A program made the position numbers and the translations under genes. A stretch of 64,000 nucleotides of DNA, from NCBI GenBank assembly GCA_026397725.1, contig JAPLUI010000261.1, positions 1 through 64,000 of the forward strand, given 5' to 3'. Shown here piece by piece: positions 1 to 8,877 of the stretch. The notes beneath the pieces were generated by a model that was not told the origin of the DNA, made no database searches, and worked only from the letters and a program-made list of their open reading frames with translations. Source of the DNA: Verrucomicrobiota bacterium. Its GTDB lineage: Bacteria > Verrucomicrobiota > Verrucomicrobiia > Verrucomicrobiales > Akkermansiaceae. The number at the start of each line of letters is the position of its first letter. The stretch's first letter is position 1.

Positions 1-81
1 ATCACGGTCCGGATCTCCGACGACTCCGACGACCAACCGTCCTCAACCTGACCCACAGCCGGCGCTCAACCCGGTCGCGCT

Positions 82-2067
82 TCAGGGAATCCAACTTGCT
101 CCACGCATTGGCTCTTTTGAGGTCGAACGCTGAGTTCTGAGTCTGGCAAGTTTGAGTTCGAGTTGCCGTTTGAGGCCGGTTTCGCCGATGAAGGGATTGC
201 CATCGTAGGGGCGCTGGCGGGTGACGGTGCCGCCGCGCTTGAGCAGGCCGTCGGGCAGGATGGCGGAAGCGTGCCGGGCCAACTCATCTAACGATTCGAC
301 GCGGATGACCTCGCCGAAGAGCAGATCGAGACAGGCCCGGGCGGCAGGATCCGCACAGCGGAAAACCCCGGCGAGCGAGTTCTTCAAAACGCGCGGATGG
401 GTGCCTAGCAACTTGCCGGCATCGAGCAGGCGCTGGGGTCCGGCTCTCGTGAGTTCGTGGGGCAAAAGTTGGCGGAGGATTTCGAGGGCTTGCGCATGAT
501 GCGATGAGGCAACGATGACGGCGAATTTTTCCTCGAGGGCGGTTTCGGCGGCGGCCCGCCAGCTTTCGTCCTCGATCTCGCAGAGTTCGCGCAGGGCGCG
601 GGGAGGGAGCTCGCCGGGCAGGATGGGCAGGGCGTCGCGGAGCGCGGCGAGGAGCGGCTGCGGGGCCGGAGAGAGGCCGCGTTTCAGCGAGTCGATCTGG
701 GAGTCGAGATCGGATTTTTCCGCGCGGTGGCGGCGGAGTTCATCGGCGTCAGTTTTGAAGCGCTCCCGCAATTGCTTGCAGAGTTGATCGGCCGACTGCG
801 CGAGGAGGGCCAGGGTGTTCGAGGTTTCGGCACGCTCGCAGGAATCGAGGAATTCGAGAGCCTCGTGCATGCGGGAGGCCTCGACAAAGGGATGCACGGG
901 GGCTTTGGCGACTTCCTGCATCCAGCGGCGGGCGGTCTTGATGCGCTGGCCCAGACCACCGTCAATCTTGCTGGAAATGGCCCGCAGCCGTTCGATTTCG
1001 GTTTCCAACTCGCGGATTTCATCGGCAAGTTTCTTGTAGAGGCGGCCTTCGGTGGATTCGTTGAGGAGGGCGGCGAGGTGCTCGCGCCGCTGCTGGCCAT
1101 CGGTTGTCAGGTCGGTCAGTTCGAGGAGCCGGGCCTCGTAGTCGGCGTGGGCACTCCGGAGTTTTTCCAACTGCGCCTGCATGCTGGCGACGTCGGCGGC
1201 GGCATGTTCCCAGGCGATTTCCACGGCGAGGTAGCGGGCGACCTGGTGGTCGCGCTCGGCGGCCTGCCGGATGTTAGACAGCTCGCGGATGGTGAGCAGG
1301 CGTTCGAGTTGGGCCCGCAGTTCGCGCAGTTCGCGCTCGTAGGACTCGAAGTCGCGGTAGCTGTTGATGACGTCTTCCACCGGCACCGCCTCGCCCGGCA
1401 GCACGAAGCGGCGGCAGAAGTCGTCGAAGCTTTTGAGGTTGGTGAACGACATGGCGCTGGGCAGCAGGCGTTCGAGCACGTCCTTGTTGAAATTGAGGTG
1501 GCTGCCGTTGGCCATGTCGCGGAGGTATTCGCGCGACGAGGCAAAGGTGTGGCCGCCGCGGGCGTCGAGGAAGGCTTTGAAATCCGGCAAGGTGCGGGGG
1601 CGCGGCTTGCCATCCTCCGGCGAGGTGGCGAGGAAATCATCGCGCACCAGGGCGCAGGGGCTGAAGAAGGGGGTGGTGATGCCGTCGTTTTCCGCCGTGT
1701 TGCGGAACTCGAAGCGCAGCCCCCAGGTTTCCACCCGCGAGCCGTCAGGCCAGGTGAATTCGGTCGCGATGTAGGTGGTCACCCCCTTGTCGTGGAAATA
1801 CTGCGGCTGGCCGTTTTCCTCGCGTTTGGTGTCTAGCAAACAATAGCCCTTGATCGTCCGGTCGCTGCGCGAACCGGTGGCACTGCGGTTGAAATAATGG
1901 TGCGCCTTTTCCGGGCCGACCAACACCAGCATCAACAGGTCCATCAGGATCGATTTGCCGGAACCGGTGACCCCGGCGAGCACGAGGTTGCCCTTCACCG
2001 GCAGCGAATCGCGATAGCCATACCAATTGAGCGCATGGATTTTTGACAGACGGATGGCGCGGCTCAT
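82..2067 (-). CDS. jetC: JetC/MukB-like SMC ATPase, C-terminally truncated (Wadjet component)
   Basis: N-terminal half of an SMC/MukB-type ATPase of the Wadjet (JetABCD) anti-plasmid system. The ATPase head begins at once, with a Walker A GVTGSGKS at residues 32-39. It is followed by head sequence to about residue 230, a long charged coiled coil (about 240-450) and a hinge-like segment up to about residue 640. The protein stops at 661 residues, whereas JetC-type proteins run to roughly 1,100. The returning coiled coil and the second head half (signature motif, Walker B) are missing, so it cannot form a normal ATP sandwich. Its ATG overlaps the jetB stop by 4 nt, showing translational coupling. 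The last ~14 residues look unlike the family, so the break probably lies near base 125. Identity is inferred from the head plus the DUF4194-like partner. A MksB-like SMC is the alternative. Confidence 0.62.
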   Translation of the reverse strand: MSRAIRLSKIHALNWYGYRDSLPVKGNLVLAGVTGSGKSILMDLLMLVLVGPEKAHHYFNRSATGSRSDRTIKGYCLLDTKREENGQPQYFHDKGVTTYIATEFTWPDGSRVETWGLRFEFRNTAENDGITTPFFSPCALVRDDFLATSPEDGKPRPRTLPDFKAFLDARGGHTFASSREYLRDMANGSHLNFNKDVLERLLPSAMSFTNLKSFDDFCRRFVLPGEAVPVEDVINSYRDFESYERELRELRAQLERLLTIRELSNIRQAAERDHQVARYLAVEIAWEHAAADVASMQAQLEKLRSAHADYEARLLELTDLTTDGQQRREHLAALLNESTEGRLYKKLADEIRELETEIERLRAISSKIDGGLGQRIKTARRWMQEVAKAPVHPFVEASRMHEALEFLDSCERAETSNTLALLAQSADQLCKQLRERFKTDADELRRHRAEKSDLDSQIDSLKRGLSPAPQPLLAALRDALPILPGELPPRALRELCEIEDESWRAAAETALEEKFAVIVASSHHAQALEILRQLLPHELTRAGPQRLLDAGKLLGTHPRVLKNSLAGVFRCADPAARACLDLLFGEVIRVESLDELARHASAILPDGLLKRGGTVTRQRPYDGNPFIGETGLKRQLELKLARLRTQRSTSKEPMRGASWIP

Positions 2068-2744
2068 GAGGCTTCCTCCTCGGGTTCCACGGGTTCGTCA
2101 TCAGTTTCCGGCTGGCGGAAGGCGGCGGCGGCTTCGGCCCAGGCGGCCAGGTCGCGGAACGGAATCACCCGGCGGATGGTCGGCAACACCTCGATGCCGG
2201 AATCCTCAAACGGCTCGGCCAAGGAAAACCGGATCAGGTTGAAGCGTGCGGCCTGCCGCAGGATTTCGCGCAGGCGGCCACGGGGCAAGAGCCCCACCGC
2301 ATCCGGCACGAGTTGGTCCTTGAGCAGCGCGTTGAGTTCGGCCACTGATAGAAATGCCTGCGCTTCGCCTTCATCGCGCCACCGCACGTCGCCCGCATAC
2401 CACAGCGCGAGCCAGACCAGGGTGGCATCCTGGCGCAGGTTCAAGCGCAGGGCTGCCACGCGGGGCAGTGCCTGCACCAGGCGTTCCTCGTGCAGCAGGC
2501 TCACCTCCAGGCCGAGCAGCAGCGCCGCCTCGCGCAACCACTCGAAGTGTTGTCGGCACCAATGATACAAGCCCGAGCGACCGGCGTCCAAGCCCAGGAT
2601 GGACCCGTGCGACAGCAGTTCTTGCAAGGCCTCCGCCAAACGCAGCCTTTCCGCCTCCGGCAATGCGATCAGGCCGCCGGGCGCGGGCACCGGCTCATGG
2701 AGCGGTGCTGCGGGGATCACGGGCGTTTCCAGTAGGTCATTCAT
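2064..2744 (-). CDS. jetB: JetB-like (DUF4194, MukE-type) Wadjet subunit
   Basis: 226-aa acidic-tailed protein resembling DUF4194/JetB, the MukE-like winged-helix subunit that bridges the kleisin and the SMC ATPase in Wadjet. Visible features are a Pro-rich N-terminus, a helical region with LxWLALWYAGD (about 130-140), and winged-helix-like stretches with RFNLIRF (about 175-181), ending in an Asp/Glu-rich tail. It sits immediately upstream of the SMC-like gene with a 4-nt overlap, the order expected for jetB-jetC. The expected kleisin gene jetA is not upstream: only transposase debris is found there. The ORF itself looks intact, so decay of the system appears to affect its partners. Family assignment rests on remembered sequence style and gene order. 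Confidence 0.6.
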   Translation of the reverse strand: MNDLLETPVIPAAPLHEPVPAPGGLIALPEAERLRLAEALQELLSHGSILGLDAGRSGLYHWCRQHFEWLREAALLLGLEVSLLHEERLVQALPRVAALRLNLRQDATLVWLALWYAGDVRWRDEGEAQAFLSVAELNALLKDQLVPDAVGLLPRGRLREILRQAARFNLIRFSLAEPFEDSGIEVLPTIRRVIPFRDLAAWAEAAAAFRQPETDDEPVEPEEEAS

Positions 2745-3077
2745 TTTTTCGCGGGGGGCATCCCTCCACCAGGTGGGCCGGATGCGAGTCCGCAGCCTGC
2801 GTTGGCGCTCACTCGCAAGTCAAGCGGCGATCCAGCATCGCCAGTCATTGTCCAAGCGGCTCGAAGGCTCTCGGTAGGTTGAAACACCAACTCGATTCAC
2901 GATTTGTGAGTGTGCGAAATGATTTTTGGGGATAACTGGGTTGCCGGAAGCATACCCCTTGTGGATGAATTGAGGGTTCGCCGAACAAGCCCCGGAAAAC
3001 CGAGTGATGTTGCGGGTCAGTTCGTCCGAAAGCAATTCCCCAGCAACCTGCGCAGTCTCCCCGGGTGCCCCTGATTC
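2745..3077. other. Gene-free stretch upstream of jetB
   Basis: No ORF with family resemblance is visible here on either strand. In a complete Wadjet locus jetA would be expected about here. The stretch abuts a transposase remnant and probably represents the scar of an insertion or deletion. Confidence 0.4.
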
Positions 3078-3395
3078 CTATTCCCATGCCACCTTGAAGA
3101 TCACCTCGAGGCGCCATCTCAGGCCGCAAATGCCGAGGATCTCCTTGAACGTCGCTTTGTCCGTCGGGATATTGGTGATGAAGATGGTCCAGTCCATCAG
3201 TTCCAGAACCGCCTTGGAAGGGTTGTGGCCCTTGGTCTCCTTGTTGGCTCTCATGCGCCTGAGGTTGGCTATTTCCGCATCGACCGGTGCTGCCAGAAGC
3301 CGCACGCGGGTCCGCTCCGTGTGGTTGAGGAGCACTTCCATGTCCAGTCTCCCGCGGCGCCTGATGATGGCCGGCCTGTTGAATGTTGAAATCAT
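3078..3395 (-). pseudogene. IS4-family transposase fragment
   Basis: 105-codon open stretch corresponding to the C-terminal part of an IS4-type DDE transposase. It contains FITNIP followed about 18 residues later by LRWRLEVIFK, the recognisable (Y)-x-x-RW-x-(I/V)E-x-x-F-K segment that carries the catalytic Glu. The first six codons come from an adjoining dispersed repeat (3378-3480), so the true N-terminal two thirds, including both catalytic Asp residues, is absent. The reading frame also stops just after the Glu region. This is a dead remnant. It occupies the place where jetA should be and so marks how the defence locus was broken. Confidence 0.6.
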
Positions 3396-3480
3396 CGGCG
3401 TGCCTCATGGGAACCCCGCAGCTCTCCCGGTTGAGCCACAGCGGGGTGGCGGGCTGCGCCCTTCCCACCGCACTCCAGCC
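3378..3480 (+). repeat. Dispersed ~103-bp repeat, copy 1
   Basis: About 103 bp, starting with two GTTGAAT-like heptamers and ending in CCCACCGCACTCCAG. It is about 90% identical, without gaps, to 52589-52691. This copy abuts the transposase remnant. Confidence 0.75.
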
Positions 3481-3940
3481 GGACCGATTCGAATTGCGCC
3501 GTCAGGAAATCCCGGCAACATTTGCTGTGGCATGGTGGAAGCGCTTTGGGTGGCGATCCCTGGCGGGGTTGATTTTTCAACCCCGAAGACTCCGCCATGC
3601 CACTGCACTTGTCACGCCATGAGGTCAACAGTGACAAACCATGACCTAACATCTCCGACCGGATGCCGCTCCCGGCACCCCCCGGGGTGTGCCAAGTCAT
3701 GTTCCGGGATGCATTGCCAATTCCTTGTCAATTCCAGGTCCAGCTCAGGAAGTGTGAAGGGAGAGGAGATGGAATGGCTGGTGGAAGACTGGAACACGTT
3801 CGTTCTCCGCCGCGTGAAGCCGAACAAGCCCGTGGATAATGGGAAAATGCCCTCAATGTTGCCGTCGCGGTTCAATATCCTCGCCCGGCGACGAGACGGA
3901 CTGCGACTGGCGGGAACGCCGGGGCGCTTTCATGCCACGT
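3481..3940. other. Gene-free stretch
   Basis: About 460 bp without a supportable gene. Short ORFs on both strands have no recognisable motifs. It may hold further debris of the neighbouring transposase and repeat. Confidence 0.4.
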
Positions 3941-5392
3941 TCAGCCGGCGATTTCGACCTCGGCAAGCGCCTCGAGCAGCGCGTTGAAGACCGCAGGTTC
4001 GAGGGCGCGGTTGGAAACTCCCTTCAGGCAAGTGCCGAACCATTTTGCCAGCAGGTCCCGCCGCAGTGGCGGAAACCTGCGGGTGAATCCCGCCTCACTC
4101 CCTGCCAGGACTTCATCATCCCGCCTCCCGTGCGCCCGCGACAGCATCCGCTGATAGCGCGTCAACACCCCGTCTAACAAAATCCAGGGGAAATTCGGGT
4201 TCCCCGGCGGGCCTAGCACCAAGGACCGGCCCTCGCCGGTTCCGAGTTTCACCCCGCCGCGCAAATCGATCCGCAAATCCGGCAGCGCACCGCCCTTGAA
4301 CCAAGCCGCCGCCGCGCCCCCCAACGCACCGATGAGCGTGCCTGCGCCATGCGTCAGGCCGCCGGTGGCCACATCCACCGCCAACCCGGCCGCCCCACCC
4401 GCCACGGCCGCCGCAGTGGCGAGTTGCGTCCGCCCCAGCCCCCATTTCGTCCAGGTCTCCATGCTCTCCAAATCAATCCCGGCAAAGGCGTCGGCACGCG
4501 CCTCCGCCTGCAACAGATGATGCCGGTAAATCCCTAGCAGGTCATTCCAACAGCGTCGCTCCAGCCGCGACAAGTCCTCGAAATACCGCCGCTCTAGCAT
4601 TTCAACCTGGCGTCCGCGCCGCGTCCGCGAGCGCCACTCCCGTGCCTCCAGGGTGGCGCTCACCCGCAGCCCGAGGGCCGCCTCCAGAAAACCGATCACG
4701 ATTTCCGCCGCCGCCTCGCGGCGTCGTTGCCACTCATCCTCCACCAGCGCAATGGTCTCTTCCAACTGCCGGCGATGCCGCTCCTCGATTTCCAACAGCG
4801 CCTTGAGCAGCCGCAGGCGCTCGTCATATCTCGCCCGATGCGCATCAAAGGTTCGGACCAGGTTGAAGGCACCGCCGAGCCGGGCACGCCACTGTTCCTC
4901 ATCGGGGCCGCTGGCGTCGCCGCGCCGGTTCAACACCGCCAAACGCGGCCGCCCGGTCCACCGCAGAATCTCCATCTCCGCCAGAAAATCATCCCGCAGC
5001 GGCTTGGCCGGATCCACCACATAGAGCACACCCGCCCCCTCCAGCAGCGGTTCTAACAAACGTTTCTCGTCGCCGAAGTCCTCGCCCGCTTGCGCCACGA
5101 AGCGACGCAGCGAGTCCAGCCCCGGCGTACCCTCGCCATGCATGCGCTGAATGGCCCGCAGCGCCTCCACTGGCCGCGAAAACCCCGGCGAGTCGATGAA
5201 GCGCACGCACTCGCGATTGCCGAAGACCACCCGATGCGGCTGACAGTGCGTCGTTTCGCCGGGCGTGGAACTCACCCGAAGCACCTCGTTGTCATCGATC
5301 TCCAACAAGGTCGCGAGGACGGTGGATTTGCCCATGTTAACCCGCCCGACCACCGCGAACACCGGCAGGTCATCTGACCGCATGGAGTTCAT
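3941..5392 (-). CDS. GTPase/DUF3482-type membrane-associated protein
   Basis: 483-aa Era/TrmE-like GTPase followed by a DUF3482-like region. Nucleotide-binding motifs are GRVNMGKS (G1, residues 16-23), a G2-type Thr in STPGETTH, DSPG (G3, about 67-70) and an atypical G4 NRRGD. The C-terminal half has a long helical section and then a Gly/Ala-rich hydrophobic stretch (about 325-370) that could insert in or bind to the membrane. Its ATG overlaps the stop of the upstream pseudokinase-like gene (ATGA), so the two are co-translated and probably act together. Proteins of this type are usually paired with DUF2868 membrane proteins; here the partner is different. Function unknown. Confidence 0.6.
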   Translation of the reverse strand: MNSMRSDDLPVFAVVGRVNMGKSTVLATLLEIDDNEVLRVSSTPGETTHCQPHRVVFGNRECVRFIDSPGFSRPVEALRAIQRMHGEGTPGLDSLRRFVAQAGEDFGDEKRLLEPLLEGAGVLYVVDPAKPLRDDFLAEMEILRWTGRPRLAVLNRRGDASGPDEEQWRARLGGAFNLVRTFDAHRARYDERLRLLKALLEIEERHRRQLEETIALVEDEWQRRREAAAEIVIGFLEAALGLRVSATLEAREWRSRTRRGRQVEMLERRYFEDLSRLERRCWNDLLGIYRHHLLQAEARADAFAGIDLESMETWTKWGLGRTQLATAAAVAGGAAGLAVDVATGGLTHGAGTLIGALGGAAAAWFKGGALPDLRIDLRGGVKLGTGEGRSLVLGPPGNPNFPWILLDGVLTRYQRMLSRAHGRRDDEVLAGSEAGFTRRFPPLRRDLLAKWFGTCLKGVSNRALEPAVFNALLEALAEVEIAG

Positions 5393-6735
5393 TCCAACTC
5401 CTTGATCGAGTTGCGATCCTTGAGGCGAAGCTCCGGCCTGGCGATCTTGTCAACCATCCCGATCGTAACCACGCCAGTGATCCGGAGGCGTTTGCCGATC
5501 AGCGGCTCAAGCGCCTCCAGCGACATGTCCGCGCCAACCTCCCGGGTCATGCAAAAGGCCGCGACCTCCGCGTGTGTGGCGTTAGGAGAAAACTCCAAAT
5601 ACAGCCGCTTGCCGGCATGAGACGACCTGACAAACACCAGGACACCCTCCACCGTCACCTCCCGGTCTTTCTCCTGCATGAGCTGCGGGCTGTCCCTAAC
5701 CTGGAACACCTTGCTGGCTTCGGTGACGGTTGCCGGCTGTTGCTGAGTTCCCCTTGCCAGAGCGGCCGCCTGAGCATTGACCTCTGCCAGGCGCTTGCCA
5801 GCGGCGTTCAGCGGAACGGCTGGAGCCGCGGCCACCGGCGGCAGCGCCCGGCTTGCCGCCGGGTGCCGCAGCAAGTACCAACCGGCCCCTGCCACCGACA
5901 AAGCGAGCACCCCGATCACGACCAGCGAGCGTGCGGATGATGGCTTTTCCAAGCTCTCCGGCAGGGATACCGGCTGAATCATGGGCCTCACCGGTTCCGG
6001 CGCAACGCCTCCGGTGGCACTGGCCAGCCGCTTCCGCGCTTCAGACAACGGGATGGTTTCCGCGTTGGCCCGCAGCCACTTCACCCACGAGCCCAGGCCG
6101 GTGCCCGCTTGATCGGCCACGACCCTGCCGCGCCAGCCTAACAAGTCCTCGGCCAGTTCGACCACCGGCAGCAAGCTCCGGCGGGAGGCGTCCCCGCCCA
6201 GCCATTGCTGCGGGGAGATGCAGAACGTGAAGCGCCGTCCCGGTTCGGCGGCATGCCACACGATCATTGCGGGGGCCGTTTCCACCCACAGCGCCTGCTC
6301 TCCCAGCACCTGCGACAGCGCCTCCGACAATTCCAGCGCCCGGTCCAGCACCTCAATGGCCGCCGCGGGTGCCAACACCCCGTGGGCCAGGCGCTGCTCC
6401 AGGGATTCCCCCTCAAGCCACTCGGTCACCACAAAGGGCATCCCGTCCACCGGATCACACCCGCCGGTTAGAACCGCCCGCAGCCCCGCATGCTTCAACC
6501 CGGCGAGTCGCGTCACCGCGATTTCGTAGGCCGCGCGTTCATCCTCGAGCAGCCCACCGCCATGCACCCCGAAGGGGAAGAAGCGCCTGAGTTCCACCAC
6601 TTGACCCGTGGTCGCATCCAAGGCGTGAAACGTCACCCCGGACAAATCCTGGGCAACGATATCCTGAATCTGGAATTGATGGCTCAACGCCGCGGAGCAT
6701 ACACGCAATAGCCCACCCGCCAAGCGGCGATGCAC
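5389..6735 (-). CDS. Pseudokinase-like single-pass membrane protein with C-terminal OB-like domain
   Basis: About 448 aa from a GTG at 6735; a longer ATG start would overlap the upstream gene, and a TTG at 6687 is also possible. The N-terminal ~230 residues resemble the beta-rich lobe and hinge of a bacterial Ser/Thr kinase (PFVVTEWLEGESLEQRL is the typical hinge). No HRD or DFG motif can be found, so catalysis is unlikely. One transmembrane helix (LVVIGVLALSVAGAGWYLL) follows. The extracytoplasmic C-terminus (about 340-448) has VTVEGVLVFV...GKRLRITGVV, suggestive of an OB-fold seen in tRNA/nuclease-like extracytoplasmic domains. It overlaps the downstream GTPase gene by 4 nt. It may be a sensor or scaffold controlling the GTPase (inference). 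Confidence 0.5.
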   Translation of the reverse strand: MHRRLAGGLLRVCSAALSHQFQIQDIVAQDLSGVTFHALDATTGQVVELRRFFPFGVHGGGLLEDERAAYEIAVTRLAGLKHAGLRAVLTGGCDPVDGMPFVVTEWLEGESLEQRLAHGVLAPAAAIEVLDRALELSEALSQVLGEQALWVETAPAMIVWHAAEPGRRFTFCISPQQWLGGDASRRSLLPVVELAEDLLGWRGRVVADQAGTGLGSWVKWLRANAETIPLSEARKRLASATGGVAPEPVRPMIQPVSLPESLEKPSSARSLVVIGVLALSVAGAGWYLLRHPAASRALPPVAAAPAVPLNAAGKRLAEVNAQAAALARGTQQQPATVTEASKVFQVRDSPQLMQEKDREVTVEGVLVFVRSSHAGKRLYLEFSPNATHAEVAAFCMTREVGADMSLEALEPLIGKRLRITGVVTIGMVDKIARPELRLKDRNSIKELE

Positions 6736-6748
6736 GCGATTGGAAAAA

Positions 6749-7351
6749 TCACCGTGGCGGCAGCGGCTCCCACGAGACCGGAGCAAAGCGGTTCGGCAAG
6801 TGGAAATCCGGCTCGCCGGGGTCGAGTCGGGTGGCACTGAGGAATCTCTGTTGCGGCGTCTCGAGGATGAACGTCACATTCGCCCGGGTTTGCGGGCCGA
6901 AGTCAAGCCGTGCCCGCAGCAAGTCCAGAGGCACCGCCAGCGCCGCCACCCACGAGCCATCCGCCGCCAGTTCTGCAAACGTCGCCACCTCTGGCATCGC
7001 GATATCGACCTCCTCCGCCCGCACCCTCGGGGCCGTGAATTCGCAGGTCCACCACGCCCCGTTGGGTGCCAGATTGAATTCAAAATAACGTCCGCTGTGG
7101 GGGTCCGCCAGGAACAACTCCGCCACATCGTAGCGCCACAATTCCGCCTGGAACCTTCCCGGACGCCCCTGCGGATGCAAGGTCGCCGGCCGCCGGTGAC
7201 TCGCCACCAACCACAGCCGCTTGGCGTCCGCCACCAGCGCAAAGCCCGCCGCAGGCTCCACCCGCGTCCCATACCAGTCGGTGCCCAAACCGAACAGGGG
7301 CACATCCAGTTCGCCCCACCCCAAGGCTTGTCTGCTCTTGAAAATTGTCAT
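6749..7351 (-). CDS. CBM9/DOMON-like domain protein
   Basis: About 200 aa from the ATG at 7351; a start at 7408 adds 19 residues without family resemblance. It looks like a single carbohydrate-family-9/DOMON-like beta-sandwich: aromatic-rich beta strands, a central GRYFEFNLAPNGAWW segment and the closing PQQRFLSATRLDPGEPDFH. No signal peptide is visible, so it may be cytoplasmic or the start may be wrong. Related small proteins are found as conserved hypotheticals in Verrucomicrobiota. The stop lies 13 bp before the downstream pseudokinase gene, so the two probably share a transcript. Ligand unknown. Confidence 0.5.
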   Translation of the reverse strand: MTIFKSRQALGWGELDVPLFGLGTDWYGTRVEPAAGFALVADAKRLWLVASHRRPATLHPQGRPGRFQAELWRYDVAELFLADPHSGRYFEFNLAPNGAWWTCEFTAPRVRAEEVDIAMPEVATFAELAADGSWVAALAVPLDLLRARLDFGPQTRANVTFILETPQQRFLSATRLDPGEPDFHLPNRFAPVSWEPLPPR

Positions 7352-7451
7352 GCCCGGTTTTCCCAAAATCGGCCCGCCCTGTCCAGACCCGATGCGGGCC
7401 GGGACCACGGTCCCAGCCGGGCAGGGTGAAAGTGAGGGTGGGATTGTTAGC

Positions 7452-7613
7452 CCAAACCGCCACGGCGGTCAGCATGACCTTCAGGACCGTGAAATCCTTG
7501 ATGCGGAACTGGTTCACGATCACATTGTAGCCGGTCAGCCCGCCGCGTTGCAGCAACCAGCCGGACACAATGCCGCAACCAAGCGCTCCGGCCAGTAGCG
7601 CCTCACCGGTCAC
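7452..7613 (-). pseudogene. YeeE/YedE-type membrane protein fragment
   Basis: A ~54-residue open stretch resembles the N-terminal part of YeeE/YedE (sulfur-compound transporter-like) proteins: a first hydrophobic helix ending LLQRGG, then QFRIKDFTVLKVMLTA. After this the frame runs into unrelated sequence and no further transmembrane helices follow. The family usually has 8-10 helices, so this is a truncated relic with no apparent function. Confidence 0.45.
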
Positions 7614-7741
7614 GCGGCAAGAGGAGACTCCAGATCTCGGTGGACACAAGCCGCAAGGAAGTGGCGGAGCGCTGACCGCAACCACGCGTCAAGACATTCT
7701 TGACAATAGGAGACTCTCATAGTCCGAGCCCCCGCACGGGC

Positions 7742-8443
7742 TCACTCGCGATCCCGTTCGTGAATCGAAGTCACTCCTGGCAGGGATGCCAGTTCGTCGA
7801 GAAACTCGCGCAGGTGGCGCCGCGGCAGCCTCAAGTCGAGGCTGGCACGCACGATGCCATCCGGCGTGGTCTCATACGACAAGGCTTGCCCGGTGACGTG
7901 GAATTCCTCGCGAATGCGCTCCATCCTGATCCGCGTCCGGCCATGATCCGAGTCGAATACCAGGTCGATGCCGACCGACTGGATGCCACCCAGATGGCTG
8001 ATTTCCCAGCGTAGCACGGCGACGAGCACGATGCGCACCAACATGCTGGTGCCCAACCCCGCCAAGGGAAAGCCCGCACCGACAGTGATGCCGATGGCCG
8101 CCGTGACCCAAATCGTGGCAGCGGTGGTCATGCCGCTCACGCCCTTTTGCGAGTGCAGGATGGCTCCGGCTCCGAGAAACCCGATCCCGGTCACGATCTG
8201 GGCCGCCACCCGTCCTGAATCGCCGGTGCTGGTGGTGAAAGTGTAGGAAATCATCGTGAAGACCGTCGAGCCGAGGCAGACGAGGATCAGGGTGCGCAGG
8301 CCGGCCGGCTTTTCGTGACGCTCACGCTCGGCACCGAGGATCGCACCGCAGGCGACGGCAGCCAGCGCCAGCAGAATTTCCAACCACGGTGCCGCCAGCC
8401 AGCCGCGCAGGGAATGGGTCATCAATTCAGTTAGACAGGGCAT
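7742..8443 (-). CDS. MgtC/SapB-family membrane protein
   Basis: 233-aa inner-membrane protein of the MgtC/SapB family. Four to five transmembrane helices occupy residues 15-150 and include the family signatures ERERHEKPAGLRT and GIGFLGAGAIL. A soluble ~75-residue C-terminal domain (about 155-233) has the ACT-like pattern seen in many members. Known members influence Mg2+ homeostasis, often through ATP synthase or Mg2+ transporters; which role applies cannot be read from sequence. The gene stands alone. An alternative ATG seven codons in (8422) would still leave the first helix complete. No riboswitch or other leader could be recognised upstream. Confidence 0.85.
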   Translation of the reverse strand: MPCLTELMTHSLRGWLAAPWLEILLALAAVACGAILGAERERHEKPAGLRTLILVCLGSTVFTMISYTFTTSTGDSGRVAAQIVTGIGFLGAGAILHSQKGVSGMTTAATIWVTAAIGITVGAGFPLAGLGTSMLVRIVLVAVLRWEISHLGGIQSVGIDLVFDSDHGRTRIRMERIREEFHVTGQALSYETTPDGIVRASLDLRLPRRHLREFLDELASLPGVTSIHERDRE

Positions 8444-8877
8444 CGGAAAGCCTGGGGTTGCACCGCAGGCACCGGGTTGGTCTCACCTTCCAGGGGCTGC
8501 GTGGAGGTTTGATAGCGCACCGCGTTCGCGCCGTCAACCCTTGAGACCAACCAGCTCACGGTCCGGACCGCGCTCGCTCAACGCAATCAACCGATCGATT
8601 CAAGGATTCTTTCGCTCCTTGCCGGCAGGCTCCATTAGGGGACAGATAAATAATGGGTGTCATCAAACTTGACGGGCATGCCCGGCGGCCCGTCTGCGCA
8701 TGTGGAAGTCGCCATTTTCAGCCCGGGAGCCATGGGCATGGTCCGGCCCAAGCCTCAGGGTCACGGAAGATTTGGGTCTTGCGTTGCCACCGAATCCGGG
8801 GTTGTTCTGCTGTGGCGCGGGCGGCTTCCCCACCCCCCACCGTCGGTGCGCCATCACGCAACAAGCCAAGAACCGCC
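8444..8877. other. Intergenic stretch, no supported feature
   Basis: Separates the divergent MgtC gene and the truncated beta-strand gene. It contains a pyrimidine-rich part and short AT-rich TAAATAATGG at 8647, but no recognisable riboswitch, tRNA or credible gene. Confidence 0.35.

Noticed and set aside
727..1836. 369-codon plus-strand ORF opposite jetC
   Set aside because: Shadow of the high-GC minus-strand gene; no family resemblance and no start signal.
8444..8652. Mg2+ or Mn2+ riboswitch before the MgtC-type gene
   Set aside because: No conserved M-box or yybP-ykoY core could be recognised on the minus strand.
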